DNA of 64,000 bases from Erysipelotrichaceae bacterium NK3D112 (lineage in GTDB: Bacteria > Bacillota_I > Bacilli_A > Erysipelotrichales > Erysipelotrichaceae), in NCBI GenBank assembly GCA_000701725.1, contig JNJQ01000001.1, positions 62,001 to 126,000 of the forward strand. The letters run 5' to 3'. The notes beneath the pieces were generated by a model that worked only from the letters and a program-made list of their open reading frames with translations, did not search any database and was not told the origin of the DNA. The position numbers were made by a program, and so were the translations under genes. Of this stretch, positions 8,730-17,822 are shown piece by piece (position 1 is the stretch's first letter; each line of letters begins with the position of its first letter).

Positions 8730-8926
8730 AAACCAATAACAGATGGCTGGCCTTCGCACTCTATGTGCTTGCCACCCTGGCAATCTGGACACTCCTGGAT
8801 CTGATCACAGCCGCATTTATTCTTCATACGCCGTATCAGTTCACGGTGGTCAGATCTCTGATCGTGCCATTGATCAGCGGATGCGCACTCGGCTATCTCA
8901 ATACCCTCGGAATGAAAGAAAAGTGA
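8726..8926 (+). CDS. Small two-helix membrane protein, unknown
   Basis: A 66-residue protein with two hydrophobic segments (about 8-28 and 40-58) joined by a short loop. It overlaps the Cys-rich gene by ATGA. I do not recognise the family. It has the look of a small inner-membrane accessory protein. Confidence 0.6.
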   Translation: MKTNNRWLAFALYVLATLAIWTLLDLITAAFILHTPYQFTVVRSLIVPLISGCALGYLNTLGMKEK

Positions 8927-8934
8927 TGAAACAC

Positions 8935-8964
8935 AAAAGCGGAAACCGGATGATTTCCGCTTTT
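8935..8964. terminator. Bidirectional terminator
   Basis: Eleven-base arms AAAAGCGGAAA / TTTCCGCTTTT with an eight-base loop, A-rich before and T-rich after, between two convergent units. Confidence 0.85.
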
Positions 8965-8996
8965 ATGATGATTTGCGTCATTGCGTGTTTCAGCTG

Positions 8997-9437
8997 TCAG
9001 GAGAGATCCGCCTCATTGAATTTCTTCATGATCCCTGCCACCTGTGCTTCATCTCCGGCAAGGATGATCCGGCAGTGATTGTCATCATAGCCGTAATTGA
9101 ACGTGACATCCTTTGCATTCTGCATTTCTTCGCAGAAGAAGGCGGATATTTTTGTGCCTTCTGAGAGACTGACAGCCCTGTCAATGATCACGCAGGCATG
9201 GTTCTGATGTGCTTTCGGGGCAGAAAGAAAATCGAACACGACGCTGCTGCGTTTAATCCGAAGACCTTCTCTGACATAAGGGTCTGAGAAGAAACGGTCA
9301 ATCTCCTCTTCGGAAAACTGCCATTTCCCATCTGTTTTTTCTCCATTGAGCAGTCCCTGTTTCAGATAGCTGCGCAGGGTTCTTTCCGTGAATCCCGACA
9401 TCATTGCGATTTCGCTCAGACTGTATGTTTTTTCCAT
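8997..9437 (-). CDS. MerR-type helix-turn-helix protein with extra C-terminal domain
   Basis: A 146-residue protein. Residues 1-55 form a winged helix-turn-helix of the MerR type (YSLSEIAMMSGFTERTLRSYLKQGLL, then KWQFSEEEIDRFF). The remaining 85 residues form an unrecognised alpha/beta domain instead of the usual MerR coiled coil; this might sense a ligand or bind a partner. AAAGGAG lies seven bases before the ATG. It is the first minus-strand gene after the bidirectional terminator, and its neighbour upstream is a separately terminated membrane protease gene. Confidence 0.75.
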   Translation of the reverse strand: MEKTYSLSEIAMMSGFTERTLRSYLKQGLLNGEKTDGKWQFSEEEIDRFFSDPYVREGLRIKRSSVVFDFLSAPKAHQNHACVIIDRAVSLSEGTKISAFFCEEMQNAKDVTFNYGYDDNHCRIILAGDEAQVAGIMKKFNEADLS

Positions 9438-9538
9438 TTCCGTACTCCTTTGTTTTACACTTTCATCTTAAAAAGTGCACAAGCCTGTCTCAACATGAAA
9501 TCAGCTCACTTTTTCATGTTCAATAACACGCACAGACA

Positions 9539-9566
9539 ACAAAAAAGCAGGAATTGCATCCTGCCT
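9539..9566 (-). terminator. Terminator of the M50-like gene
   Basis: On the minus strand GCAGGA / TCCTGC with a six-base loop followed by six or more T. Confidence 0.85.
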
Positions 9567-9578
9567 GATTGTTCCGGT

Positions 9579-10688
9579 TTACGCTTCCGTCTGTTTCAGT
9601 GCGTCATTCAGAAGCCTGCGGTCATTTTCTCCTTCGGTCGCATACGGATACTCTTTCAGAAGCTTTTCGTATTCCGCCATATTCTTTTTGAACTTTGCGT
9701 CATCATGATCATGGAGCTTCGCTTTGAGACACTCCATTCTCAGAATGGGCGGAAGGGAGCGCATCTGTTTGACCGTCTTGGCAAATTCGGCTGTATAAAT
9801 GGAATCGATGATTTCCTTTCTGTTTTCATGGGTCAGTTCATAGAAGATATCTTCCGACTGCAGCAAGGCACGGTAGATCCCGGGCAGGCCGGTAACTTCC
9901 GCAAGGATATGCTTTCGAAGCTCAGCTGCTTCATCAAATCTGCCCAGTGTGAGAAGACGGTCATTCCTCGCGTAGGGGATATAGCTGATCAGACTGCTGT
10001 TATAATCTTTCTTTTCCGGCATCTCAAACCACTCTTCAGGCAGATCGGCGATACTGATGCCGTCCGAAATCTTCGCGTTGACTTTCATCGAAATCCAGAA
10101 GGCGCGTTTTGCGGCAGGATTTCCGATCAGTTCCAGGGTATTGGAGCCGTCATTATTGACAAGACCCTTCAGCGGGATTCCGTTGGTAAGGGCAAGTCCG
10201 ATGCCGCATACAGTCATCAGACTGCAGAAAACATGCAGGTAAGGATTGTTTCTGCACAGCAGTGACAGCAGCCAGAAGAGCGCCGCTGCGATCAGGTTGA
10301 CGATGACACCGCCCATGTTGTAAAGCACAACCGGGAAATCAGCATTGATGTCTCCGGGAGGCTCCATCAGACACTGTCCGCCAGTGCCGGCAAGTGAATA
10401 CTTTTTTCTTTTGATTCCTTCCGGTGTTCTCAGCCACATGAGTGATCCGACTCTGAATGAGACAAAGCGGTAGCCGCTCAGCAATCCGAAAAGACAATGG
10501 TCGCCCTCATGGATGATGATATGGATATAAAGCGCAATGCCAAACAGAAGAAGTCCCACCGCAATGGCCACCGGAAAGCTGAGTCCTGTGATCTCATCGG
10601 TGATGCGGCTGATGACAATTCCGCCGGCTGCACCGATGATGATAAACATCACCGGCACGATATATTTCTGCAAAGTTGATTTTTTCAT
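9579..10688 (-). CDS. M50-like membrane metalloprotease (HExxH)
   Basis: A 369-residue protein. The first 180 residues carry about five hydrophobic segments. A zinc motif HEGDH lies at residues 60-64 inside or next to a membrane segment, and a second block NGIPLKGLVNNDGSN near 169-183 resembles the N/D-G motif that supplies the third ligand in site-2 proteases. A glycine-rich YNMGGVIVNL segment lies between them. The C-terminal 190 residues are soluble and helical, perhaps repeat-like. Site-2 proteases cut membrane-embedded regulators, but the substrate here is not evident. CAGGGAG precedes the ATG. Flanked by a MerR-like gene and, divergently, a hydrolase operon. Confidence 0.72.
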   Translation of the reverse strand: MKKSTLQKYIVPVMFIIIGAAGGIVISRITDEITGLSFPVAIAVGLLLFGIALYIHIIIHEGDHCLFGLLSGYRFVSFRVGSLMWLRTPEGIKRKKYSLAGTGGQCLMEPPGDINADFPVVLYNMGGVIVNLIAAALFWLLSLLCRNNPYLHVFCSLMTVCGIGLALTNGIPLKGLVNNDGSNTLELIGNPAAKRAFWISMKVNAKISDGISIADLPEEWFEMPEKKDYNSSLISYIPYARNDRLLTLGRFDEAAELRKHILAEVTGLPGIYRALLQSEDIFYELTHENRKEIIDSIYTAEFAKTVKQMRSLPPILRMECLKAKLHDHDDAKFKKNMAEYEKLLKEYPYATEGENDRRLLNDALKQTEA

Positions 10689-10861
10689 GGTTTTACTCCC
10701 TGAAAAAGCATACCACGAACCAAAGGGAAAGAGAAAAACATGCGGATATAACAGATGATTTCATCCGCGATTGCGGCTGAATATTACAAATCAGGAGTCA
10801 TTGTTTCTGACCGTCAGACACTCAGATCTTTTTCTTTTCACCGTTCTTTCATCACAGGCAC

Positions 10862-10890
10862 TTGAACGTATGCATAGTATGCATTATAGT
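10862..10890 (+). promoter_or_regulatory. Promoter with a 15-bp palindromic operator in its spacer
   Basis: -35 TTGAAC at 10862-10867, 17-base spacer, -10 TATAGT at 10885-10890. Inside the spacer, 10870-10884 is a perfect palindrome ATGCATA-G-TATGCAT. A protein bound there would sit between the -35 and -10 boxes and block RNA polymerase. The third-gene neighbour, a YtrA-type GntR regulator, is the natural candidate. Confidence 0.8.
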
Positions 10891-10925
10891 TAGTAATGCA
10901 AATAGTGCAAATACAGGAGGTATTT

Positions 10926-11864
10926 ATGGCACAGGAAAAAGTAACAGTCGGAAAGAATACAGACTACCCGCTGAGCGGCATACTCTGCCTTCCGGATCAG
11001 ATTGACACACCGGTGCCGGCTGCCGTCTTTGTGCACGGCTCCGGTTCCAGCGACATGAACGAGCATGTCGGCGGACTGTATCCGTTCTTTGATCTTGCGG
11101 AAGGGCTGATGCACAGAGGAATCGCCTCGCTGCGTTATGACAAGCGCAGCTATGCCCATGGCAGGAAGATGCTCAAAAACATTCATCCGATCACGGTGTA
11201 TGAAGAAACAATCGAAGATGCCATACTGGCGGTGAACATGCTCAAGAACGATCCGCGCATTGATCCTGATAAGGTATTTCTCATCGGCCACTCGATGGGT
11301 GCGATGCTCGCGGGAAGAATCGATGCCGAAGGCGCTGATTGCGCCGGACTGGTTATGATGGCGGGCATACCGTTTACTCTTGATGAGGTTCTTGAAAGGC
11401 AGATCACTGAACTCGCTGAGGGTTCAAAAGGTCTGATTGGCTGGATCATGCGGAAACAGCTGAACAAGATAAAAGCAAGTTTTGAAGGACTCTATGAAAA
11501 AGATCCCGAAGAACTCAAACAGACAAAGATGGGCGGCGGAACAACACTCTATTACTTCCGTGAGATGGGGGACCATCCGGTTTCCATGTATCTGAAAGAC
11601 AATCAGAAACCGATCCTGATCATGCAGGGGGAAAAGGATTTCCAGGTCAGAGCGGACACCGATTACAAAGCATTTCAGGAAATGCTCGGCGGAAAAGACA
11701 ATGTCACATTCAGACTGTTTCCCGGTCTCAACCATATGTTTGTGACGGCAAAATCAGACCGCATCACTGATTCAAAGAATGAATACAAAGACACCCGTCA
11801 CATTCCCGATGATGTGATTCAGACCATCTCGGACTGGATCTTTCAGTGCTGCGAAGAAAAATGA
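10926..11864 (+). CDS. Alpha/beta hydrolase (serine type)
   Basis: A 312-residue cytosolic hydrolase. The oxyanion block VFVHGSGSSD lies near residue 36 and the nucleophile elbow GHSMG near residue 124; the likely acid is in MQGEKDFQV and the His in PGLNHMF near the C-terminus. A helical lid lies between about 150 and 215. AGGAGG lies five bases before this ATG; an in-frame ATG at 10896 overlaps the promoter region and is rejected. First gene of a three-gene operon with a GntR regulator and a DUF5808 protein. Substrate unknown. Confidence 0.85.
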   Translation: MAQEKVTVGKNTDYPLSGILCLPDQIDTPVPAAVFVHGSGSSDMNEHVGGLYPFFDLAEGLMHRGIASLRYDKRSYAHGRKMLKNIHPITVYEETIEDAILAVNMLKNDPRIDPDKVFLIGHSMGAMLAGRIDAEGADCAGLVMMAGIPFTLDEVLERQITELAEGSKGLIGWIMRKQLNKIKASFEGLYEKDPEELKQTKMGGGTTLYYFREMGDHPVSMYLKDNQKPILIMQGEKDFQVRADTDYKAFQEMLGGKDNVTFRLFPGLNHMFVTAKSDRITDSKNEYKDTRHIPDDVIQTISDWIFQCCEEK

Positions 11865-11878
11865 GGTGATCATTTCTT

Positions 11879-12250
11879 ATGATTCTGAAATTTGATTTTT
11901 CAAGCAGTGAGCCGCTGTACATGCAGCTGCGCAACCAGATTGTCATCGGCATCGGCGAAGGAAAGCTGAAACCCGGTGAAAAACTGCCGACCATACGCGC
12001 ATTAGCCGAGGAAAGCGGCATCAATATGATGACCGTTTCCAAGGCATATCAATTGCTCAAGCAGGAAGGCTACATCACAACCGACCGCAGAAGCGGGGCA
12101 ACCGTTGCCCGCAAGGAGATGGTCTCCGTATCCGATGCGACTCTCAAGGCATTGCGAATCTGTGTTTCCGAGCTGCGTCTTGCCGGTATGAACAAAGAGG
12201 AAATCATGGCCTTATGCGCGAATGTTTATGAAGAAGGTGAACTGAAATGA
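11879..12250 (+). CDS. YtrA-type GntR transcription regulator
   Basis: A 123-residue DNA-binding protein. Residues about 10-75 form a GntR winged helix (PLYMQLRNQIVIGIGEGKLKPGEKLPTIRALAEE and NMMTVSKAYQLLKQEGYI). The remaining 45 residues form a short helical tail, far smaller than the effector domains of most GntR proteins; that is the mark of the YtrA subfamily, which usually regulates its own operon of membrane or ABC genes. GAGGTGAT precedes the start. The stop overlaps the start of the next gene. It probably binds the palindrome at 10870-10884. Confidence 0.9.
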   Translation: MILKFDFSSSEPLYMQLRNQIVIGIGEGKLKPGEKLPTIRALAEESGINMMTVSKAYQLLKQEGYITTDRRSGATVARKEMVSVSDATLKALRICVSELRLAGMNKEEIMALCANVYEEGELK

Positions 12251-13575
12251 TGAAAACGATTTTATGGCTTACGGTGATCTGGCTGCCTGCACTGATTGCC
12301 TGGCAGCAGCTCAACGAAGCCAAATTCAAAAAGAATATCACCGTCGGTGTGACGCTGCCCCCACAGGCGCAAAGTGATGAAGGCGTTGTGAAAATCCTTG
12401 CCGAATACAGAAGAAACACCATCATCGCAACACTCTGTGTCATGGCGCTTGCCGTGATCGGCTGGGTGTTTGATACACCCTATATGACCACCGTGTTCAT
12501 GAGCTGGACATTGATGGCAATCCTGATTCCGATGATTCCCTATGCTTTGGCAAATCTCAGACTGAAGGATTACAAAAGGCAGAAGGGCTGGGTTCAGGAA
12601 CAGAAGACTGTATTTGTCGATACAGCTTCCGTGGAAACCACCCGCACACTGTCACCCTGGCTGTTTGTGCCGCCCGTGTTCATTTCCCTGATCCCGGTGA
12701 TTTATGACCGCTCTCTGATTGTGATGTATCTGTGGCTTGCACTGATCTGCGCAATGGGCTGGTTTGGCTACCGCTATCTTTACCGCAACAAGGCGGAGAT
12801 GTTCAATGAGAATACCGATATCACCAATGCGCTTTCCAGAATGCGCCGCTACAACTGGGGCAAGCTTTGGCTGCTGCTCAGCTATGCGATGAGCTTCACT
12901 GCCCTGGCCATGAGTGTTCCTGCGAAATATCAGGTGATTGCCTTTATTGTGATGATGGTTGTTATGGCAGCCCTTGCCGCATATTCCTTCCATCTGGAGA
13001 TGAAAACCAGACGCATCCAGCAGAAGCTGACCGCGGGTGAAAAAGGGGAATGGTATGTGGATGAGGATGATCATTGGCTGCTTGGCAGTTTCTATTACAA
13101 TCCGCAGGATGAAAACCTCATCGTCAACAACCGCACCGGCATGAACACGACCATCAATATGGCAAAGCCTGCCGGCAAGCTGCTCATGGCTTTCGCCGCT
13201 CTGATGCTGATCGCGCTTCCCTTTATCGGCCTGTTCATCGACCGTCTTGGAAGTCAGCCGATTGAGCTTACCGTAAATGAAACAGAGCTGCGCACAAAGT
13301 CAGGCATGTTCCACTATGAGATTGCCCTGGATGATATCAAAGACACCAAGCTGCTTGATGAGCTTCCTTCCTCGCTTGTGCGAAAGATGGGAACCGGCAC
13401 GGATAAGCTGCTCGAAGGCAGATTCTCCAGTGAACAGTATCCGGCAATGACGCTGCTGGCGGATCCGACCGTCTCACCGTATATCATCATCGAAACCGAA
13501 GAAGGTAAAATCTACATGTTCAACAGCCGCGATCCGCAGGCGACAAAAGACATATACAATCAGTTAAATCAATGA
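12247..13575 (+). CDS. DUF5808 multi-pass membrane protein
   Basis: A 442-residue membrane protein with about seven hydrophobic segments: one at the N-terminus, a pair near 57-100, a pair near 135-180, a pair near 215-250, and one near 305-330. The motif WLLGSFYYNPQDENLIVNNRTG followed by TINMAKPAGK, near residues 277-312, is the DUF5808 signature. The last 110 residues look like a soluble PH-like domain. YtrA-type regulators are often found next to such proteins, and the whole set may respond to cell-envelope stress; that is inference. ATGATG gives two possible starts three bases apart, both overlapping the regulator stop. Confidence 0.8.
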   Translation: MMKTILWLTVIWLPALIAWQQLNEAKFKKNITVGVTLPPQAQSDEGVVKILAEYRRNTIIATLCVMALAVIGWVFDTPYMTTVFMSWTLMAILIPMIPYALANLRLKDYKRQKGWVQEQKTVFVDTASVETTRTLSPWLFVPPVFISLIPVIYDRSLIVMYLWLALICAMGWFGYRYLYRNKAEMFNENTDITNALSRMRRYNWGKLWLLLSYAMSFTALAMSVPAKYQVIAFIVMMVVMAALAAYSFHLEMKTRRIQQKLTAGEKGEWYVDEDDHWLLGSFYYNPQDENLIVNNRTGMNTTINMAKPAGKLLMAFAALMLIALPFIGLFIDRLGSQPIELTVNETELRTKSGMFHYEIALDDIKDTKLLDELPSSLVRKMGTGTDKLLEGRFSSEQYPAMTLLADPTVSPYIIIETEEGKIYMFNSRDPQATKDIYNQLNQ

Positions 13576-13581
13576 GGATAA

Positions 13582-13612
13582 AAAAAAGCGATCAGGCAAA
13601 TTGCCTGATCAC
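13582..13612. terminator. Bidirectional terminator
   Basis: Perfect ten-base arms GATCAGGCAA / TTGCCTGATC at 13590-13610, with seven A before it and TTTT after. Shared by the convergent DUF5808 and GH1 genes. Confidence 0.88.
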
Positions 13613-13627
13613 TTTTGTCAAACGGGA

Positions 13628-15127
<1,500 letters not shown>

Positions 15128-15137
15128 CTATATGAAT

Positions 15138-15174
15138 ATTATATTGGAATTGACTCATGCATGAAACAGTTTCA
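15138..15174 (-). promoter_or_regulatory. GH1-A promoter and LacI-type operator
   Basis: Minus strand -10 TATAAT at 15143-15138 with a 17-base spacer to a weak -35 TTTCAT at 15166-15161. The perfect palindrome TGAAAC-A-GTTTCA at 15162-15174 overlaps that -35 box and lies between the divergent GH1 and GH3 genes. Palindromes of this type are bound by LacI/GalR-family repressors. Confidence 0.7.
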
Positions 15175-15246
15175 GCCCGGAATTCAGATTGAATCACGCC
15201 TTTTTTTCACGAAAGGGATTATCATGGAAACAGGAGGTGTTTCGTC

Positions 15247-17649
15247 ATGAATGATTACGAAAAGGAACATCTTGAATTACTAAGAAAACATCTTGCGGAA
15301 TGCACGGTTCTTCTGAAAAAGGACGGCAGTTTTCCGCTTGCGGAACCATGTGAAATCGCCGCTTACGGCTCCGGCGTCCGCCATACCGCAAAGGGCGGCA
15401 CCGGCAGCGGTGAGGTCAACTCACGCTTTTATGTGAATGTCGAGCAAGGTCTGGAAAACGCCGGCTTCACGGTGACATCCAAAGACTGGCTGGATGCATA
15501 TGAACGGCTGGATGAAAGAGCGAAAAAGCATCATCTGATGAACCTGAGAAGCGATGCCCGCGCCAATAAAACCCTGGCGGTGATCGAAGGCATGGGCAAA
15601 CCCATCCATGAGCCGGAATACTATATTCCCTTAAACGCGAAAGGGGATACAGCAGTCTATGTCGTGCGCAGAATCAGCGGTGAGGGCTCCGACCGTACGG
15701 AAGAGGATCTTCATCTTTCCCAGACGGAAATCCGCGACATTCTCAGCATCAATTATCAATATAAGAATTTCATGCTCGTCATCAACGCGGGGGGATATCT
15801 TGATCTTTCCCCGGTTGCCCATGTCAAAAACATCCTCATTCTTTCCCAGCTCGGGGTGGAAACCGGCGATGTGCTGGCGGATATCCTGCTTGGCAAAGCG
15901 GTGCCTTCGGGAAAGCTGACAAAGACCTGGGCTTCCCATGATGATTTCTATGCGGAATCAGAATTCGGCAATGCGGATGACACCCGCTACAAAGAGGGCA
16001 TTTATGTCGGCTACCGCTATTACAGCACAATTGGAAAGAAGCCGCTCTATCCGTTTGGCTACGGCCTTGGCTATACGGAATTCTCCCTGACGCCGGGCAC
16101 ATTTGAACAGAAAGGCGAAACGATCGAAGTTTTGTGCAAAGTGAAAAACACCGGGGTGTACAAAGGAAAGGAAACGGTGCAGCTCTATGTGTCTGCGCCG
16201 CTTTCAAAGCTCGATCAGCCATATTGCGCACTGGCAGCCTTTGCCAAAACAAAAGAGCTGATGCCCGAAGAGGAAACAGATGTCACGCTTTCCTTCATGA
16301 TGCGTGATCTTGCCTCCTATGATGAGCAGACAGAAAGCTATGTTCTGTTTGCGGGCGATTATCTGATGCGCCTGGGAACAAGTGTAGAGGATACACAGCT
16401 GATCGGCGCCTTCCATATCGAAGAGGACATCATCACGCAGAAGGCTTTGAACAGCTTTGAAAAACCCGACTTTGAAGATCTGAAACTGCCGCAGAATGAG
16501 CGGGAGATTCCCGATACGGTAATTATCATCGATCCCTCTGCAATCAAAACTCATACGCTTTTTCCGTTGGATGAGCGGATGGATCCGCAATTGCTCGGAC
16601 TGGAAGATGAAGAGCTCGCCCAGGCCAATATCGGCGCGTTCGGCGGCGATTCCCTGAGCATCATCGGCTCCGCCGGCAAACAGGTGGCAGGCGCAGCCGG
16701 AGAAACCACATCAAAACTCAAAGATTACGGTTATCCGCAGATCGTCATGGCCGACGGTCCGGCCGGATTACGCTTAAGCCGTTTCTATTTCGAAGACAAA
16801 AAGGGAAGTGTACACGGCATCGGTCCGGTTCTGCCGGAAACGATCAGCGAACTGCTGCCAAGACCTGTTGTCAAAGGCGTGCAGCGCTTAGCCAGAAAGC
16901 CGGGCAAAAAGGATACCGTCCTTGAGCAGCACGCCACCGCATTGCCGATCGGCACCGCCATTGCCCAAAGCTTCAATCCGCAATTTGCAAAGCTTTGCGG
17001 AGACATTGCGGGCAGGGAAATGGAGCGATTCAATATTGATATCTGGCTGGCGCCGGCGCTCAACATCCAGCGCGATGAGCGGTGCGGACGCAACTTTGAA
17101 TACTTCTCGGAGGATCCGCTTGTCTCAGGCATTTTTGCCGCCGCCATCACAAAGGGTGTGCAGAAACATTCCGGCAAAGGCGTATGCGTCAAGCACTATG
17201 CCGCCAACAACCAGGAGACCAACCGCTACAACAGCAATTCCGTCATTTCAGAAAGAGCGCTCAGAGAAATATACCTGCGCGGCTTTGAGATTGCGATCAG
17301 AGAAAGTCATCCGGCTTCACTGATGACTTCCTATAATCTTGTCAACGGCATCCACGCTTCCGAGCACAAGGGACTGCTGATCAATATCCTGCGCAGACAG
17401 TTCGGCTATGAAGGCATTGTCATGACCGACTGGGTGACGGCCGGCTTCCTGCTTTCCAGAAATGCGAAGTATCCTGCGCCGGATGCGGCCAAGGTGGCAG
17501 CCGCAGGCAATGATCTGTTCATGCCGGGATCCAGAAAGGAACTGAGTGAAATCCTGAAAGGCCTGAAAAACGGCACCGTGAAGCCAAAAGATCTGCTGAT
17601 CAACGCCTCAAGAATCAAACGTGTTCATGATGACATGATGCGCTGGTGA
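15247..17649 (+). CDS. Circularly permuted GH3 beta-glucosidase
   Basis: An 800-residue glycoside hydrolase family 3 enzyme with its domains in permuted order. The GH3 C-terminal alpha/beta sandwich comes first (about 10-270, with GDVLADILLGKAVPSGKLTKTW and YPFGYGLGYTEF), then a fibronectin-like domain (about 280-375), and the TIM-barrel catalytic domain comes last (about 460-800). That barrel has KHYAANNQE near residue 655 and the nucleophile Asp in IVMTDW near residue 729. The usual order is barrel first. Such permuted enzymes are known from rumen and gut Firmicutes. No signal peptide is seen, so it acts in the cytosol on unphosphorylated beta-glucosides. CAGGAGGTG precedes the ATG. Confidence 0.93.
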   Translation: MNDYEKEHLELLRKHLAECTVLLKKDGSFPLAEPCEIAAYGSGVRHTAKGGTGSGEVNSRFYVNVEQGLENAGFTVTSKDWLDAYERLDERAKKHHLMNLRSDARANKTLAVIEGMGKPIHEPEYYIPLNAKGDTAVYVVRRISGEGSDRTEEDLHLSQTEIRDILSINYQYKNFMLVINAGGYLDLSPVAHVKNILILSQLGVETGDVLADILLGKAVPSGKLTKTWASHDDFYAESEFGNADDTRYKEGIYVGYRYYSTIGKKPLYPFGYGLGYTEFSLTPGTFEQKGETIEVLCKVKNTGVYKGKETVQLYVSAPLSKLDQPYCALAAFAKTKELMPEEETDVTLSFMMRDLASYDEQTESYVLFAGDYLMRLGTSVEDTQLIGAFHIEEDIITQKALNSFEKPDFEDLKLPQNEREIPDTVIIIDPSAIKTHTLFPLDERMDPQLLGLEDEELAQANIGAFGGDSLSIIGSAGKQVAGAAGETTSKLKDYGYPQIVMADGPAGLRLSRFYFEDKKGSVHGIGPVLPETISELLPRPVVKGVQRLARKPGKKDTVLEQHATALPIGTAIAQSFNPQFAKLCGDIAGREMERFNIDIWLAPALNIQRDERCGRNFEYFSEDPLVSGIFAAAITKGVQKHSGKGVCVKHYAANNQETNRYNSNSVISERALREIYLRGFEIAIRESHPASLMTSYNLVNGIHASEHKGLLINILRRQFGYEGIVMTDWVTAGFLLSRNAKYPAPDAAKVAAAGNDLFMPGSRKELSEILKGLKNGTVKPKDLLINASRIKRVHDDMMRW

Positions 17650-17653
17650 GCAA

Positions 17654-17669
17654 ATGAAAACGCTATCAT
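17654..17669 (+). promoter_or_regulatory. cre-like catabolite control site
   Basis: ATGAAAACGCTATCAT matches the CcpA consensus WTGNAANCGNWNNCAW at every fixed position. It lies four bases after the GH3 stop and before its terminator, far (about 120 bases) upstream of the oadA -10, so its target is uncertain. Confidence 0.5.
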
Positions 17670-17675
17670 TGCATG

Positions 17676-17702
17676 AGGGACCCTATCACGGGTCCCTTTT
17701 GT
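17676..17702 (+). terminator. Rho-independent terminator of the GH3 gene
   Basis: Stem AGGGACCC / GGGTCCCT, loop of six bases, then TTT. Confidence 0.85.
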
Positions 17703-17703
17703 T

Positions 17704-17717
17704 ATGAAACGTTTCAT
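17704..17717 (+). promoter_or_regulatory. LacI-type palindrome
   Basis: Perfect 14-base palindrome ATGAAAC-GTTTCAT, 58 bases upstream of the oadA extended -10. It shares the TGAAAC / GTTTCA half-sites with the operator at 15162, but without the central base. Confidence 0.55.
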
Positions 17718-17774
17718 GATAAACGGAATTTTTTCACAAAATATCAAATCCGATGCGCAGAGATGCGCGTTTTG

Positions 17775-17783
17775 TGTTAATAT
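17775..17783 (+). promoter_or_regulatory. Extended -10 promoter of the oad operon
   Basis: TGTTAATAT fits TGnTAnnnT, 39 bases before the oadA start. A direct repeat of GATGCGC (17752 and 17762) lies just upstream, where a -35 box would be. Confidence 0.5.
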
Positions 17784-17822
17784 AGCCTCGATTTTGGCTT
17801 TATAAGGAAGGTAGGTATTTTT

